DNA of 64,000 nucleotides from Pseudonocardia terrae (GTDB lineage Bacteria; Actinomycetota; Actinomycetes; Mycobacteriales; Pseudonocardiaceae): NCBI RefSeq assembly GCF_021343995.1, contig NZ_JAJTTE010000005.1:124001-188000 (forward strand), in the 5' to 3' direction. Within the stretch, counting starts at the first letter, position 1. Every line of letters starts with the position of its first letter. Shown in pieces: positions 53,828 to 62,616 of the stretch. Both the position numbers and the translations under genes were made by a program. Below the pieces are notes generated by a model. It saw only the letters and a list, made by a program, of their open reading frames with translations. It was not told where the DNA came from and did no database searches.

Positions 53828-54682
53828 ATGCAGGAACTGATCAACGGCATCGTCCAGGGGTCCGTCTTCGCGCTGGTCGCCACCGGGCTCCTGCTGATCT
53901 TCAGCATCGTCCGGGTCCCGCACTTCGCGCACGGGGAGTCCGTCATGATCGGGGGTATGGTCACGACGACGCTCGTGACCCAGGCTCACCTGCCGCTCGT
54001 GCTCGCCCTCGTGCTCGGCGCCGTCTCCGGACTGGTGCTCGGCCTGCTGATGTGCGCGGGACTGTATTGGCCGCTGCGGCACTACCCCGAGGTCAGCGTG
54101 CTGGCGGCGTCCCTCGCCGTGGTCCTGCTCATCGAGACCGTGGCGACGCTGATCTGGGGCGCGGATCCGCGGGTCACCCCCACCGACCTGTCCGGCGCCC
54201 TCCCGCTCGCGAGCGCCCAGGTCCAGTGGGACCGGGTGATCCTGGTGGCGGCCGCGCTGGTCTTCGTCACGGCGACCTGGGCCTACGTGCACCACACGCC
54301 GCGGGGACGGGCCATGCGGGCGATGGCACTCAACCGCACCGCGGCCCTGCTGATGGGTATCCCCGTGCGCCGCTACTGGCTGATCGCCTTCGCGATCGGC
54401 TCCGGCCTCGCGGGCGCGGCCGGAGCTCTCTACAGCCTTTCGTTCGGCGTGAGCGCCACGATGGGCTCGCAGATCACCCTGAACGCCTTCATCGTGATCG
54501 TCTTCGCCGGGGTCGGGTCGATCTTCGGTGCCTTCGGGGGCGGCCTGCTCCTCGGGATCGTCCAGTCCTTCGGCGGGAGCTACATCTCCGCCGGTTATCA
54601 GGAGATGTTCGGGTTCGTCGTCATGGTCGTCATCCTGATCGTCAAGCCGCAGGGGTTGTTCGGTGCTGCCAAGACTGCGTAG
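53828..54682 (+). CDS. livH: branched-chain-type ABC transporter permease (LivH-like)
   Basis: A 284-residue membrane protein of about eight helices (LINGIVQGSVFALVATGLLLIF start; GAAGALYSLSFG; FAGVGSIFGAFGGGLLLGIVQ). Starts 5 bases after the binding-protein stop, and its end overlaps LivM by 20 bases. First half of the membrane channel. Confidence 0.92.
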   Translation: MQELINGIVQGSVFALVATGLLLIFSIVRVPHFAHGESVMIGGMVTTTLVTQAHLPLVLALVLGAVSGLVLGLLMCAGLYWPLRHYPEVSVLAASLAVVLLIETVATLIWGADPRVTPTDLSGALPLASAQVQWDRVILVAAALVFVTATWAYVHHTPRGRAMRAMALNRTAALLMGIPVRRYWLIAFAIGSGLAGAAGALYSLSFGVSATMGSQITLNAFIVIVFAGVGSIFGAFGGGLLLGIVQSFGGSYISAGYQEMFGFVVMVVILIVKPQGLFGAAKTA

Positions 54683-55697
54683 TGCGCTGCCGTGGGTCCT
54701 GTTCGCCGCCGTCATCGTGCTGGTCGGCGCGACCGGCGGGCCATTCCTGATGACCGTCGGCATGGTGACGGCGCTGTCGATCATCCTGTCCTCGGGGATG
54801 AACGTCGCCATGGGCTACGGCGGACTGCTCAACCTCGGCATCGGTGCCTTCTACGGCCTCGGTGCGTACGGGACGGCCATCCTGAGCCTGCACTTCCAGG
54901 CGAGCTTCTGGGTCATCCTGGTCGCGGTCGTCGTGGTCGCCGCCGTGACCGCCGTCGTCCTCGGGCTGCCGATCCTGCGGACCCGCGGCCTGTACTTCGC
55001 GATCGCCACGCTCGCCATCGGTGTCATCGGAACCGACGTCGCCAACAATTGGGTCGAGGTCACGCAGGGCCCGATCGGGCTCGCAGGCATCGAGCGTCCG
55101 GACCTGCTGGGCTGGGACCTGTCCGACCTGCAGCCGATGTACTTCTTCGCGGCGGTCGTTGCCTTCCTGGCCGTGGGTGTGGTGGCGTTCTTCGCCCGGA
55201 GCCGGTACGGCCAGGTGCTGGTGGCCGTCCGGGAGGACGAACAGCTCGCACAGTCCTTCGGCTACCGCACCCTCGCGTTCAAGGTCGGGGGCTTCGCCCT
55301 GTCGAGCGTGATCGCGGCCGTCGCGGGCATCGTGTACGCCTACGCGATCCAGTACGTGTCCCCGACGCCCTTCTCGTTTCTGACCGGCTCCTTCCAGGCC
55401 TTCGTCGTGGTCGCGGTCGGCGGGGGCGGGACGGTGTGGGGCCCGGTGGTGGCCGCCGTGCTGCTCGTCGGCGTCCCGGACCTGCTCGACTTCTCGCCGA
55501 CGACGAACCAGTTCATCTACGCCGTCGCGCTGCTCGTCGTGGTCGTCGCGCTCCGGGGTGGCGTCGTGCCGGCGCTGCGTCGCCTGGCACGTCGCGCGGC
55601 GCCGCCGCGACCACCGGTCGCTGCGGGAACGGGTCAGGGCCGCAGCCGCGAGGTTCCCGGGCAGCGGGTCCCGGCAGGTGGCCCACCCACCGCATGA
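54663..55697 (+). CDS. livM: branched-chain-type ABC transporter permease (LivM-like)
   Basis: A 344-residue permease (SGMNVAMGYGGLLNLGIGAFYGLGAYG; RSRYGQVLVAVREDEQLAQSFGY; VAVGGGGTVWGPVVAAVLL), with GTG start inside LivH. The C-terminal ~40 residues are a charged cytoplasmic tail rich in Arg, Pro and Gly. The second half of the channel. Confidence 0.92.
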   Translation: MLPRLRSALPWVLFAAVIVLVGATGGPFLMTVGMVTALSIILSSGMNVAMGYGGLLNLGIGAFYGLGAYGTAILSLHFQASFWVILVAVVVVAAVTAVVLGLPILRTRGLYFAIATLAIGVIGTDVANNWVEVTQGPIGLAGIERPDLLGWDLSDLQPMYFFAAVVAFLAVGVVAFFARSRYGQVLVAVREDEQLAQSFGYRTLAFKVGGFALSSVIAAVAGIVYAYAIQYVSPTPFSFLTGSFQAFVVVAVGGGGTVWGPVVAAVLLVGVPDLLDFSPTTNQFIYAVALLVVVVALRGGVVPALRRLARRAAPPRPPVAAGTGQGRSREVPGQRVPAGGPPTA

Positions 55698-55741
55698 TCG
55701 TGAACAGGACGGCCGACGGCACGGAGAGGAACGGAGGACGA

Positions 55742-57307
55742 ATGAGCGAGCCCAGCGCCTGGGACGCCGAGATCGAGGAGGGGGCCCGGCGTCGCGACCT
55801 CGCCGCGGGGCTGGGCGGCCCCGACCGTGTCGTACGCCAGCACGCGAACGGCAAGCTCACGGTGCGCGAGCGCATCGCCCGTCTCGCCGACCCGGGCTCC
55901 TTCCGTGAGGTCGGGGGCCTGGCAGGGGAGGCGGTCTACGACGATTACGGCACGCTCCTGTCCTTCACCCCGGCGCCGTTCGTCTTCGGCGAGGCGCGGA
56001 TCGACGGCCGACGGGTGACCGTCGGCGGTGACGACTTCACGGTGAAGGGAGCGGCCTCGGCGAGGGGCCCGAACAAGCGCCGCTACTTCTGGCGGATGTC
56101 GCACGATCTGCAGATCCCGCAGATCAAGTTGCTCGACGGAGCGGGCGCCAGCGTCAAGGCGGTGGAGGAGGAGGAGCGCACCTACGTCCCGGAGATCGAC
56201 GGCTGGTCGTACGCCGCCGCGAACCTGTCCCGGGTGCCGGTGGTCGCGGCCGCGCTGGGGCCGGTCGCAGGCCTGCCTGCGGCAGAGGTGGTCGCAAGCC
56301 ACTTCTCCGTGATGGTGAAGGGGCTCGCCCAGGTCTTCGCGGCGGGGCCACCTGTGGTGGCCCGGAGCGGGCTCGGCCCGGAGATGACCAAGGAGGAGCT
56401 CGGCGGCTGGGAGGTCGCCGCGCGGTCCGGCGTCGTGGACAATGCCGCCGAGGACGAGGAGGACGCGTTCCGTCAGATCCGCGAGTTCCTCGACTTCCTC
56501 CCGGGAAGCCGGTTCGCCTTCCCGCAGGTCCGGGCGGCCACCGATCCTGCCGACCGGGACTGCCGGGTGCTCCGGGACGCGGTCCCGCGCAACCCGCGCG
56601 AGCCCGTCCGGATCCGTCCGATCATCCACACCCTGGTCGACGACGGCCGGTTCTTCGAGATCGGCCGCTACTACGGCAGGTCGGCCGTCGTCGGACTGGC
56701 CCGGCTGCAGGGCGCGCCGGTCGCGGTGATCGCCACGGATCCCTTCTTCGACGGCGGTGGACTGACCGCCGACGCGTCGTCGAAGCTCACCCGCTTCGTG
56801 GACATGGCCAACCTGTTCCGCCTGCCGGTGATCCATCTCGTCGACCGGCCGGGAGTCGTCATCGGGCCGGCCGCCGAGCGCGCCGGCAGCCTGCGCTACG
56901 CGGCGCGCATGCTCGCAGCCCTGCACGAGGCCACGGTGCCGTGGGCAACCATCCTGATCAGACGGGCCTTCGGCCTCGCCGGCGCCGCGGACCGCGACCA
57001 CTCCCGCCACGGTTTCCGCGTGGCGTGGCCGAGCGGCACCTGGGGCTCGTTGCCGATCGAGGGTGGTGTCAAGGCGGCCTACAAGCGCGCGATCGAAGCC
57101 GCGCCCGACCCCGAGCTGTACCTGAAGCAGCTCGAGGCCCGACTCACCGCACTCCGCTCGCCGTACCGGACCGCGGAGGCCTTCCTCGTCGAGGACGTCA
57201 TCGACCCGGCCGACAGCCGCGCGCTGCTCTGCGACTGGGTCGGATCGGCCTACGACGTGCTGACCTCCGGCGCCCTCGACGACGCGGGAGCCCGCTATCG
57301 CCCCTGA
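55742..57307 (+). CDS. acyl-CoA carboxylase carboxyltransferase (beta) subunit
   Basis: A 521-residue carboxyltransferase: KLTVRERIARLADPGSF entry, FTVKGAASARGPNK, and the C-terminal domain with LVDRPGVVIGPAAERAG and WGSLPIEGG. ATG after GGAGG. It lacks biotin-carrier and biotin-carboxylase parts. The separate carrier at 48260 may serve it; no stand-alone biotin carboxylase is in the window, so that activity must come from elsewhere, possibly from the fused enzyme at 59378. Likely role: alpha- or gamma-carboxylation of the CoA ester produced by the ligase of this operon. Confidence 0.9.
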   Translation: MSEPSAWDAEIEEGARRRDLAAGLGGPDRVVRQHANGKLTVRERIARLADPGSFREVGGLAGEAVYDDYGTLLSFTPAPFVFGEARIDGRRVTVGGDDFTVKGAASARGPNKRRYFWRMSHDLQIPQIKLLDGAGASVKAVEEEERTYVPEIDGWSYAAANLSRVPVVAAALGPVAGLPAAEVVASHFSVMVKGLAQVFAAGPPVVARSGLGPEMTKEELGGWEVAARSGVVDNAAEDEEDAFRQIREFLDFLPGSRFAFPQVRAATDPADRDCRVLRDAVPRNPREPVRIRPIIHTLVDDGRFFEIGRYYGRSAVVGLARLQGAPVAVIATDPFFDGGGLTADASSKLTRFVDMANLFRLPVIHLVDRPGVVIGPAAERAGSLRYAARMLAALHEATVPWATILIRRAFGLAGAADRDHSRHGFRVAWPSGTWGSLPIEGGVKAAYKRAIEAAPDPELYLKQLEARLTALRSPYRTAEAFLVEDVIDPADSRALLCDWVGSAYDVLTSGALDDAGARYRP

Positions 57308-57536
57308 AACGGAGGAGGCCGCTCGGCAGGACTGCTCGTCGCGCGACGCCGCCGCAGGACGGGAGACGGTCGTGATGGTCCCGTTGCTTGAGGTCGGCGG
57401 GGTGCGGGGGAGAGCCTAATCGTGATCGTCTTGGGGCGTTCGTCCGGGATGACCGACCCGACGCGCTCGACCACCACGCACGGCGACGAACGGGAGAGCG
57501 GCGCGCCCGGCGCCCTCTCGACGAGATGGGACGTCG

Positions 57537-58582
57537 ATGCGTTTGTCACCGTTCGGCGCGCTTCCCGCGCGCCGTCTCCGCCTGCTGTTCGTCGGTGCGG
57601 TCGCTGCACTGCTCGTGGCCGGGTGTGGCTCGGGGCCGATCGACTCGGGCAGCGCGCCCGCCGCGTCCGCTGCGCCCGCGGCGGGGGCCTTTCCGGTCAC
57701 CGTCGAGCACCTCTACGGCAGCACCGAGATCACCGCGCGCCGCAGCGGGTGGTCGCGCTGGGCTACAGCGACACAGACGCGCTGCTCGCCGTCGGGGTGA
57801 AGCCGGTCGGGATCGTGGACTGGTTCCAGGTCCCGCCCGCGAACAACACGTGGTCGTGGGAGGAGCAGGCCTTCGGTGGCACCGTGCCCGAGGTGGTCGG
57901 CGTGCGGGACGAGTACGACCTGGAGAAGGTCGCCGCGCTGCGGTCCGATCTCGTGGTCGCGGCCTACTCCGGCATGTCGGAGGAGCAGTCCAACCCGCTG
58001 TCGCAGATCACGAAGGTGGTCGCCCAGCCCGTCGGGTTCGAGCCGTTCGCGGCGCCGTGGCAGGCCCTGACCACCCAGATCACCAAGGCGGTCGGGCAGG
58101 AGGCGCGGGGCAGGGAGCTCGTCGCCGGGGTCGAGCGGAAGATCGCCGACGCACGGTCCGCCCATCCGGAGTGGGTCGGGCAGACGGCGGTGACCGCGGC
58201 GTACGGCGGCGGCCAGTACTTCGCGTTCACCGCGGGCGACCCGAAGACCGACCTCCTCACCCAGCTCGGGTTCACCATCCCGGCCGAGCTCGACGCCCCG
58301 CGGCAGGGCGGGACCGCGATGGTCAGCGCCGAGCGGGTCGACCTGCTCGACGTCGACAAGCTCGTCTGGGTGCTGTCCACCGCGGCCGACGAGGCCGAGG
58401 TCAGGGCACGACCCGAGTACGCGGCGATGCCCGTGGCCCAGCAGGACCGGGCGCTGTTCCTGCTCACCGAGGAACGGCAGAAGGCCCTCGCCGCGGCGTT
58501 CTCCTACAACAGCGTGCTGAGCCTGCCGTACGTGGTGGACCAACTCGCGCCGCAGCTGGCGGACCTGCCGCCGGCCACCTGA
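57537..58582 (+). pseudogene. iron-siderophore ABC transporter binding lipoprotein, frameshifted
   Basis: From ATG 57537: signal peptide with lipobox VAGC (Cys30), then FPVTVEHLYGSTEIT. The frame then leaves the family; the normal continuation PQRVVALGYSDTDALLAVGVKPVG is in the next frame. Inserting one base after 57736 (ACC GCn GCG CCG CAG) restores the whole FepB/FecB-type protein of about 350 residues, ending at 58582. So a single-base deletion, or a sequencing error. No permease or ATPase genes follow. The 229-base upstream region holds no gene; AGCCTAATC at about 57412 faintly recalls half an IdeR iron box. Confidence 0.85.
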
Positions 58583-58711
58583 TCGGCGCGTGTCGCAGCC
58601 CCGGCCCCGAGGTCCGGGGCTGCGGCCGCCTCCCACGCGCTCACGGGCTCGAGCCGACCCGACTCCGCGCCTTCCCCGGCCGTTGACCCGCACCGGTCAC
58701 CGTCATACGCT

Positions 58712-58725
58712 CCGGTATAAACCGG
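58712..58725. promoter_or_regulatory. operator candidate upstream of TetR
   Basis: CCGGT-ATAA-ACCGG, perfect 5-bp arms, 42 bases before the TetR ATG and downstream of a TTGACC hexamer (58683-58688). Probable autoregulatory site, controlling the overlapping carboxylase too. Confidence 0.45.
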
Positions 58726-58766
58726 CGGGTCGAACGTCGGGACGCGACGACGCGGCGGGAGGGCCG

Positions 58767-59381
58767 ATGGCCGAGATCGGTCTGCGGGGCAGCGCCGTCC
58801 GCGATCCCGAACACCGCGAGGCGCAGCGCGGACGGATCCTCGCGGCCGCAGCGGAGGTGTTCGCCCGCAAGGGTTACGAGGCCGCGACGATGGACGACAT
58901 CGCCGCGCAGATGGGTGTGAGCAAGGGCGTCCTCTACTACCAGTTCCGCAGCAAGCAGGAGCTGGTCGTCGAGACCCGGCGGGCCAGCTCGGGGGCCGCT
59001 GTCGAGCGGCTGGACGAGATCGTGCGCCGGCCCGGGTCCGCCCTGGTGCGGATCGAGGCAGCCCTGCGCGACCTCGCGGCGGCGGCGTTCGACCCGCTGG
59101 CCAAGCACGTGATCCTGCTCCCGGTGCTGCACGGCCTGGACCAGCAGCACCTCCACGAGGTCCGGACCATCGAGCGCCGCTACGAGCGGCTGCTCGAGAC
59201 TCTCCTGCGCGAGGGTGTGACCGAGGGCAGCCTCGTGGTCGACGACGTCAAGCTGACCGCGTTCACCCTGATCAGGGCCTGTTTCGGCCCGGCGGTCTGG
59301 TATCGGCCGGACGGCGAGCTCGGCGAGTCCCAGATCGTCGACCGCCTCGTCGCGCACCTGTTGCGCAGCATCACCGCATGA
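58767..59381 (+). CDS. TetR/AcrR family transcriptional regulator
   Basis: A 204-residue TetR protein with helix-turn-helix MDDIAAQMGVSKGVLYYQFRSKQELV. ATG after GGGAGGG. Its stop overlaps the carboxylase ATG, so regulator and carboxylase form one unit, an arrangement that suggests feedback by an acyl-CoA or malonyl-type product. Confidence 0.9.
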   Translation: MAEIGLRGSAVRDPEHREAQRGRILAAAAEVFARKGYEAATMDDIAAQMGVSKGVLYYQFRSKQELVVETRRASSGAAVERLDEIVRRPGSALVRIEAALRDLAAAAFDPLAKHVILLPVLHGLDQQHLHEVRTIERRYERLLETLLREGVTEGSLVVDDVKLTAFTLIRACFGPAVWYRPDGELGESQIVDRLVAHLLRSITA

Positions 59382-62300
59382 CTGGAGGTCCCGTGACCCT
59401 GCTCGTCGCCAACCGGGGCGAGATCGCCGTCCGGCTCGTCCGCGCCGCCCGCGAGCTCGGCCTGCGGACGGTCGCCGTCTTCGCGGCCGAGGACGCGGAC
59501 GCCCCGCACGTCACGCTGGCGGACGAGGCGCACGAGCTGCCCGGCTCGGGCGTGGCCGCCTACCTGGACCAGGACGCGCTGGTCGAGGTCGCCACCCGCG
59601 CGGGAGCCCGGCTCGTCCACCCCGGCTACGGCTTCCTCAGCGAGAACGCGGCCTTCGCCCGGCGGTGCGCGGACAACGGCCTGACCTTCGTCGGCCCACG
59701 ACCCGAGCTGCTGGACCTGTTCGGTGACAAGGTCCGCGCCCGTGCGACCGCCCGGGAGGCCGGCGTCCCGGTCCTGCCCGGCACCCTCGGACCCACCTCG
59801 CCGGACGAGGCCGGGGCCTTCCTCGCCGAGCACGGCGCCGTGATGCTGAAGGCGCTCGCCGGCGGGGGCGGCCGCGGGATGCGGGCCGTGACCAGCGCCG
59901 ACGACCTCGCCGACGCCTACGCCCGCTGCCGCTCCGAGGCCGAGCAGGCGTTCGGGTCCGGGGAGCTGTACGTCGAGAAGCTGGTCGGGTCGGCGCGGCA
60001 CATCGAGGTGCAGATCGTCGGGGACGGCACGCAGGTCCGGCACCTCGGCGAGCGGGACTGCTCGATCCAGCGCCGCCACCAGAAGCTGATCGAGATCGCC
60101 CCCGCACCGTTCCTGGACGTCGCGGTCCGGCAGCGGCTCCTCGACGCGGCCGTGACCATCGGCGAGCACGTCGGCTACGAGAGCCTGGGCACCGTCGAGT
60201 TCCTCGTGCACGGCGACGAGGTGTGGTTCCTCGAGCTCAACCCGCGGCTGCAGGTCGAGCACACCGTGACCGAGGAGGTCACCGGCGTCGACCTCGTCGA
60301 GACCCAGCTCCGGCTCGCGCAGGGTGGGCCCCTGGACGTCTCCGGTGCGCCGCGGGGGTTCGCGATCCAGGCCCGGGTCAACACCGAGGAGCTCGACGAG
60401 GACGGCACGCCCCGCCCCCGGGCGGGCCTGCTCACCGCCTTCGACCCGCCCGCCGGCCCGCACGTGCGGGTGGACACCTACGGCTACACGGGCCTGCGGA
60501 CCAGTCCGCGGTTCGACTCGTTGCTGGCCAAGGTGATCGCCCACGGCGCCTCGTTCGCGGACGCGGCCCGGCGCGCGGACGCGGCGCTGGCCGAGTTCCG
60601 GATCGAGGGGCTCGCGACGACGATCCCGTTCCTGCGCGCGGTGCTGACCCATCCGGACTTCACCGGCGGCCCGTCGGACACCGGGTTCGTGGCCGCGCAC
60701 CTCGCCGAGCTGCGGAGCACCGACCTGCCGGTCCGGTTCCCCACCGTCACGCACGCGGCACCGAGGGCCGAGGTCGTCCCCGCCGACGGGATCACGGCGC
60801 CGATGGACGGCGTCGTCGTCGAGTACGCGGTCGAGCCCGGTGCCCGGGTCCGCCGCGGCGAGCGACTGCTGGTGCTCGAGGCGATGAAGATGGAGTTCAC
60901 GGTCCGCGCCGAGACCGCGGGCACCGTCGGCCCGCTGCTGGCCGAGGTCGGGGCGGTCGTCGAGGAGGGCGCGCCGCTGCTGGTGCTGGAGCCCTCGGCG
61001 TCGGACGACGGTGAGGTCACGGCGGACATTCCGGCGGTCGACGAGGGCTGGGAGCGCGAGGCGGAGGAGGTCCACCGCCGCCGGGCCCTCGGCCGCGAGA
61101 TGGGCGGGCCGGAGAAGATCGCCCGCCAGCACGAGAGCGGCCGGCTGACCGTGCGCGAGCGCATCGACGCGCTGGTGGACAAGGGCAGCTTCGCCGAGAT
61201 CGCCCCGCTCACCGGCTTTGCCACCTACTCCGCGGACAACGAGCTGACCTCGCTGCTGCCGGTCAACTTCGTCTCCGGCACGGCGCGGATCGACGGCCGC
61301 CGCGCGGTCGTCGGGGCCGACGACTTCACCATCCGCGGCAGCTCCGGCGACGCCGCGATCTGGCAGAAGCAGGTCTTCACCGAGGAGTACGCGGGTGCGA
61401 TGCGGCTGCCGGTCGTGCGGCTGCTCGACGGCGCGAGCGGCGGCGGCAGCGTGGTCACCGCGCAGCGCAACGGCTACCACTACCTGCCGGTCAACCCGGG
61501 GTGGGACGCCGTCGTCGAGAACATGTCGCTGGTCCCGGTCGTCTCGGCCTGCCTCGGCCCGACGGTCGGGCTGGGCGCCGCACGGCTGGCCATGTCCCAC
61601 CTGGCGCTGATGGTCGAGGGCATCGGGCAGGTCTTCACCGCCGGGCCGCCGGTGGTGAAGGGCAGCTCCGGTGAGGACCTGACCAAGGAGCAGCTCGGCG
61701 GCGCGGAGATCCACCGCAACAACGGGCTCGTCGAGCGCTTCGTCCGCAGCGAGGAGGAGGCGTTCGGCGTGGTCCGCGGCTTCCTGTCCTACCTGCCGCA
61801 GAGCGTCTTCGAAGTGCCGCCGGTCGTCCCGAGCGAGGACCCGGCGGACCGGGCGGAGGAGAGCCTGGTGCGGGCCATGCCCCGCAACCCCCGCGAGCCC
61901 TACGACGTGCACGCCCTGCTCGACGCCGTCTTCGACCAGGGCTCGGTCTTCCGTTACGCCGAGTACGGCGGCGCGACGGTCACCGCACTCGCCCGGCTCG
62001 ACGGACACCCTGTCGGCGTGATCGCCACCGACCCGACCCGCGGCGTGACCATCTCCGCGGAGGGCGCGCAGGCGATCACCCGGCTCGTCGACCTCTGCGA
62101 GACCTTCCACCTGCCGCTGGTCAGCCTGACCGACCAGGGCGGCGCCTCGATCGGTTCGGGCGCGGAACGCAAGGCCACCATCCGCTTCGGGGTGCGCGCG
62201 ATCGCGGCCGTCTACCAGGCGCGAGTGCCGCAGGCGGAGATCATCGTGCGGCGGGTGTTCGGGGTCGGCGGCGCGGGGATCGTCAACCGGCACCGGCCGA

Positions 62301-62593
62301 ACCGGACGTGGGCCTGGCCGTCCGCCACCTGGGGCTCGCTGCCCGCGAAGGGCGGCGTCGAGGCGGCCTTCCGCGCGCAGCTGGAGAACGCCCCGGACCG
62401 CGCGGCGGAGATCGCCCGGATCGAGCGCGAGCTGGAGGCGCTGGCCTCCCCGTTCCGGACCGTCGAGCGCTTCGGTGTGCAGGACCTGATCGACCCCCGC
62501 GAGAGCCGGGCCGTGCTGTGCGAGTGGGTGCACGACGCCTACCGCCTCCTGCCCGAGCAGCTCGGCCGTCCCGCCTTCGGCACTCGTCCCTGA
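59378..62593 (+). CDS. single-chain acyl-CoA carboxylase (BC-BCCP-CT fusion)
   Basis: A 1071-residue protein: biotin carboxylase (1 to ~450: VANRGEIAVR, ALAGGGGRGMRAV, FLELNPRLQVEH), biotin carrier around K504 (LEAMKMEF), and carboxyltransferase (~555 to end: GRLTVRERIDALVDKGSF, WGSLPAKGG). All activities in one chain, an unusual order compared with split actinobacterial AccA/AccD pairs. ATG 59378 overlaps the TetR stop; GTG 59393 behind GGAGG is an alternative start. Followed at 24 bases by a CoA ligase. Substrate acyl-CoA unknown. Confidence 0.92.
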   Translation: MTGGPVTLLVANRGEIAVRLVRAARELGLRTVAVFAAEDADAPHVTLADEAHELPGSGVAAYLDQDALVEVATRAGARLVHPGYGFLSENAAFARRCADNGLTFVGPRPELLDLFGDKVRARATAREAGVPVLPGTLGPTSPDEAGAFLAEHGAVMLKALAGGGGRGMRAVTSADDLADAYARCRSEAEQAFGSGELYVEKLVGSARHIEVQIVGDGTQVRHLGERDCSIQRRHQKLIEIAPAPFLDVAVRQRLLDAAVTIGEHVGYESLGTVEFLVHGDEVWFLELNPRLQVEHTVTEEVTGVDLVETQLRLAQGGPLDVSGAPRGFAIQARVNTEELDEDGTPRPRAGLLTAFDPPAGPHVRVDTYGYTGLRTSPRFDSLLAKVIAHGASFADAARRADAALAEFRIEGLATTIPFLRAVLTHPDFTGGPSDTGFVAAHLAELRSTDLPVRFPTVTHAAPRAEVVPADGITAPMDGVVVEYAVEPGARVRRGERLLVLEAMKMEFTVRAETAGTVGPLLAEVGAVVEEGAPLLVLEPSASDDGEVTADIPAVDEGWEREAEEVHRRRALGREMGGPEKIARQHESGRLTVRERIDALVDKGSFAEIAPLTGFATYSADNELTSLLPVNFVSGTARIDGRRAVVGADDFTIRGSSGDAAIWQKQVFTEEYAGAMRLPVVRLLDGASGGGSVVTAQRNGYHYLPVNPGWDAVVENMSLVPVVSACLGPTVGLGAARLAMSHLALMVEGIGQVFTAGPPVVKGSSGEDLTKEQLGGAEIHRNNGLVERFVRSEEEAFGVVRGFLSYLPQSVFEVPPVVPSEDPADRAEESLVRAMPRNPREPYDVHALLDAVFDQGSVFRYAEYGGATVTALARLDGHPVGVIATDPTRGVTISAEGAQAITRLVDLCETFHLPLVSLTDQGGASIGSGAERKATIRFGVRAIAAVYQARVPQAEIIVRRVFGVGGAGIVNRHRPNRTWAWPSATWGSLPAKGGVEAAFRAQLENAPDRAAEIARIERELEALASPFRTVERFGVQDLIDPRESRAVLCEWVHDAYRLLPEQLGRPAFGTRP

Positions 62594-62616
62594 GAAGTCC
62601 GGCCCTGAGGAGAAGC

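Noticed and set aside
57405..57420. IdeR iron box upstream of the siderophore-binding gene
   Set aside because: Only AGCCTAATC resembles half of the 19-bp consensus; no matching second half.
57388..58686. 432-codon frame overlapping the siderophore-binding gene
   Set aside because: Arg/Gly-rich translation without motifs; the binding-protein similarity is in the two frames joined at about 57736.
59180..62533. 1117-codon open frame on the minus strand
   Set aside because: Exact antisense of the single-chain carboxylase, low-complexity composition rich in Arg, Gly and Asp, no domain motif.
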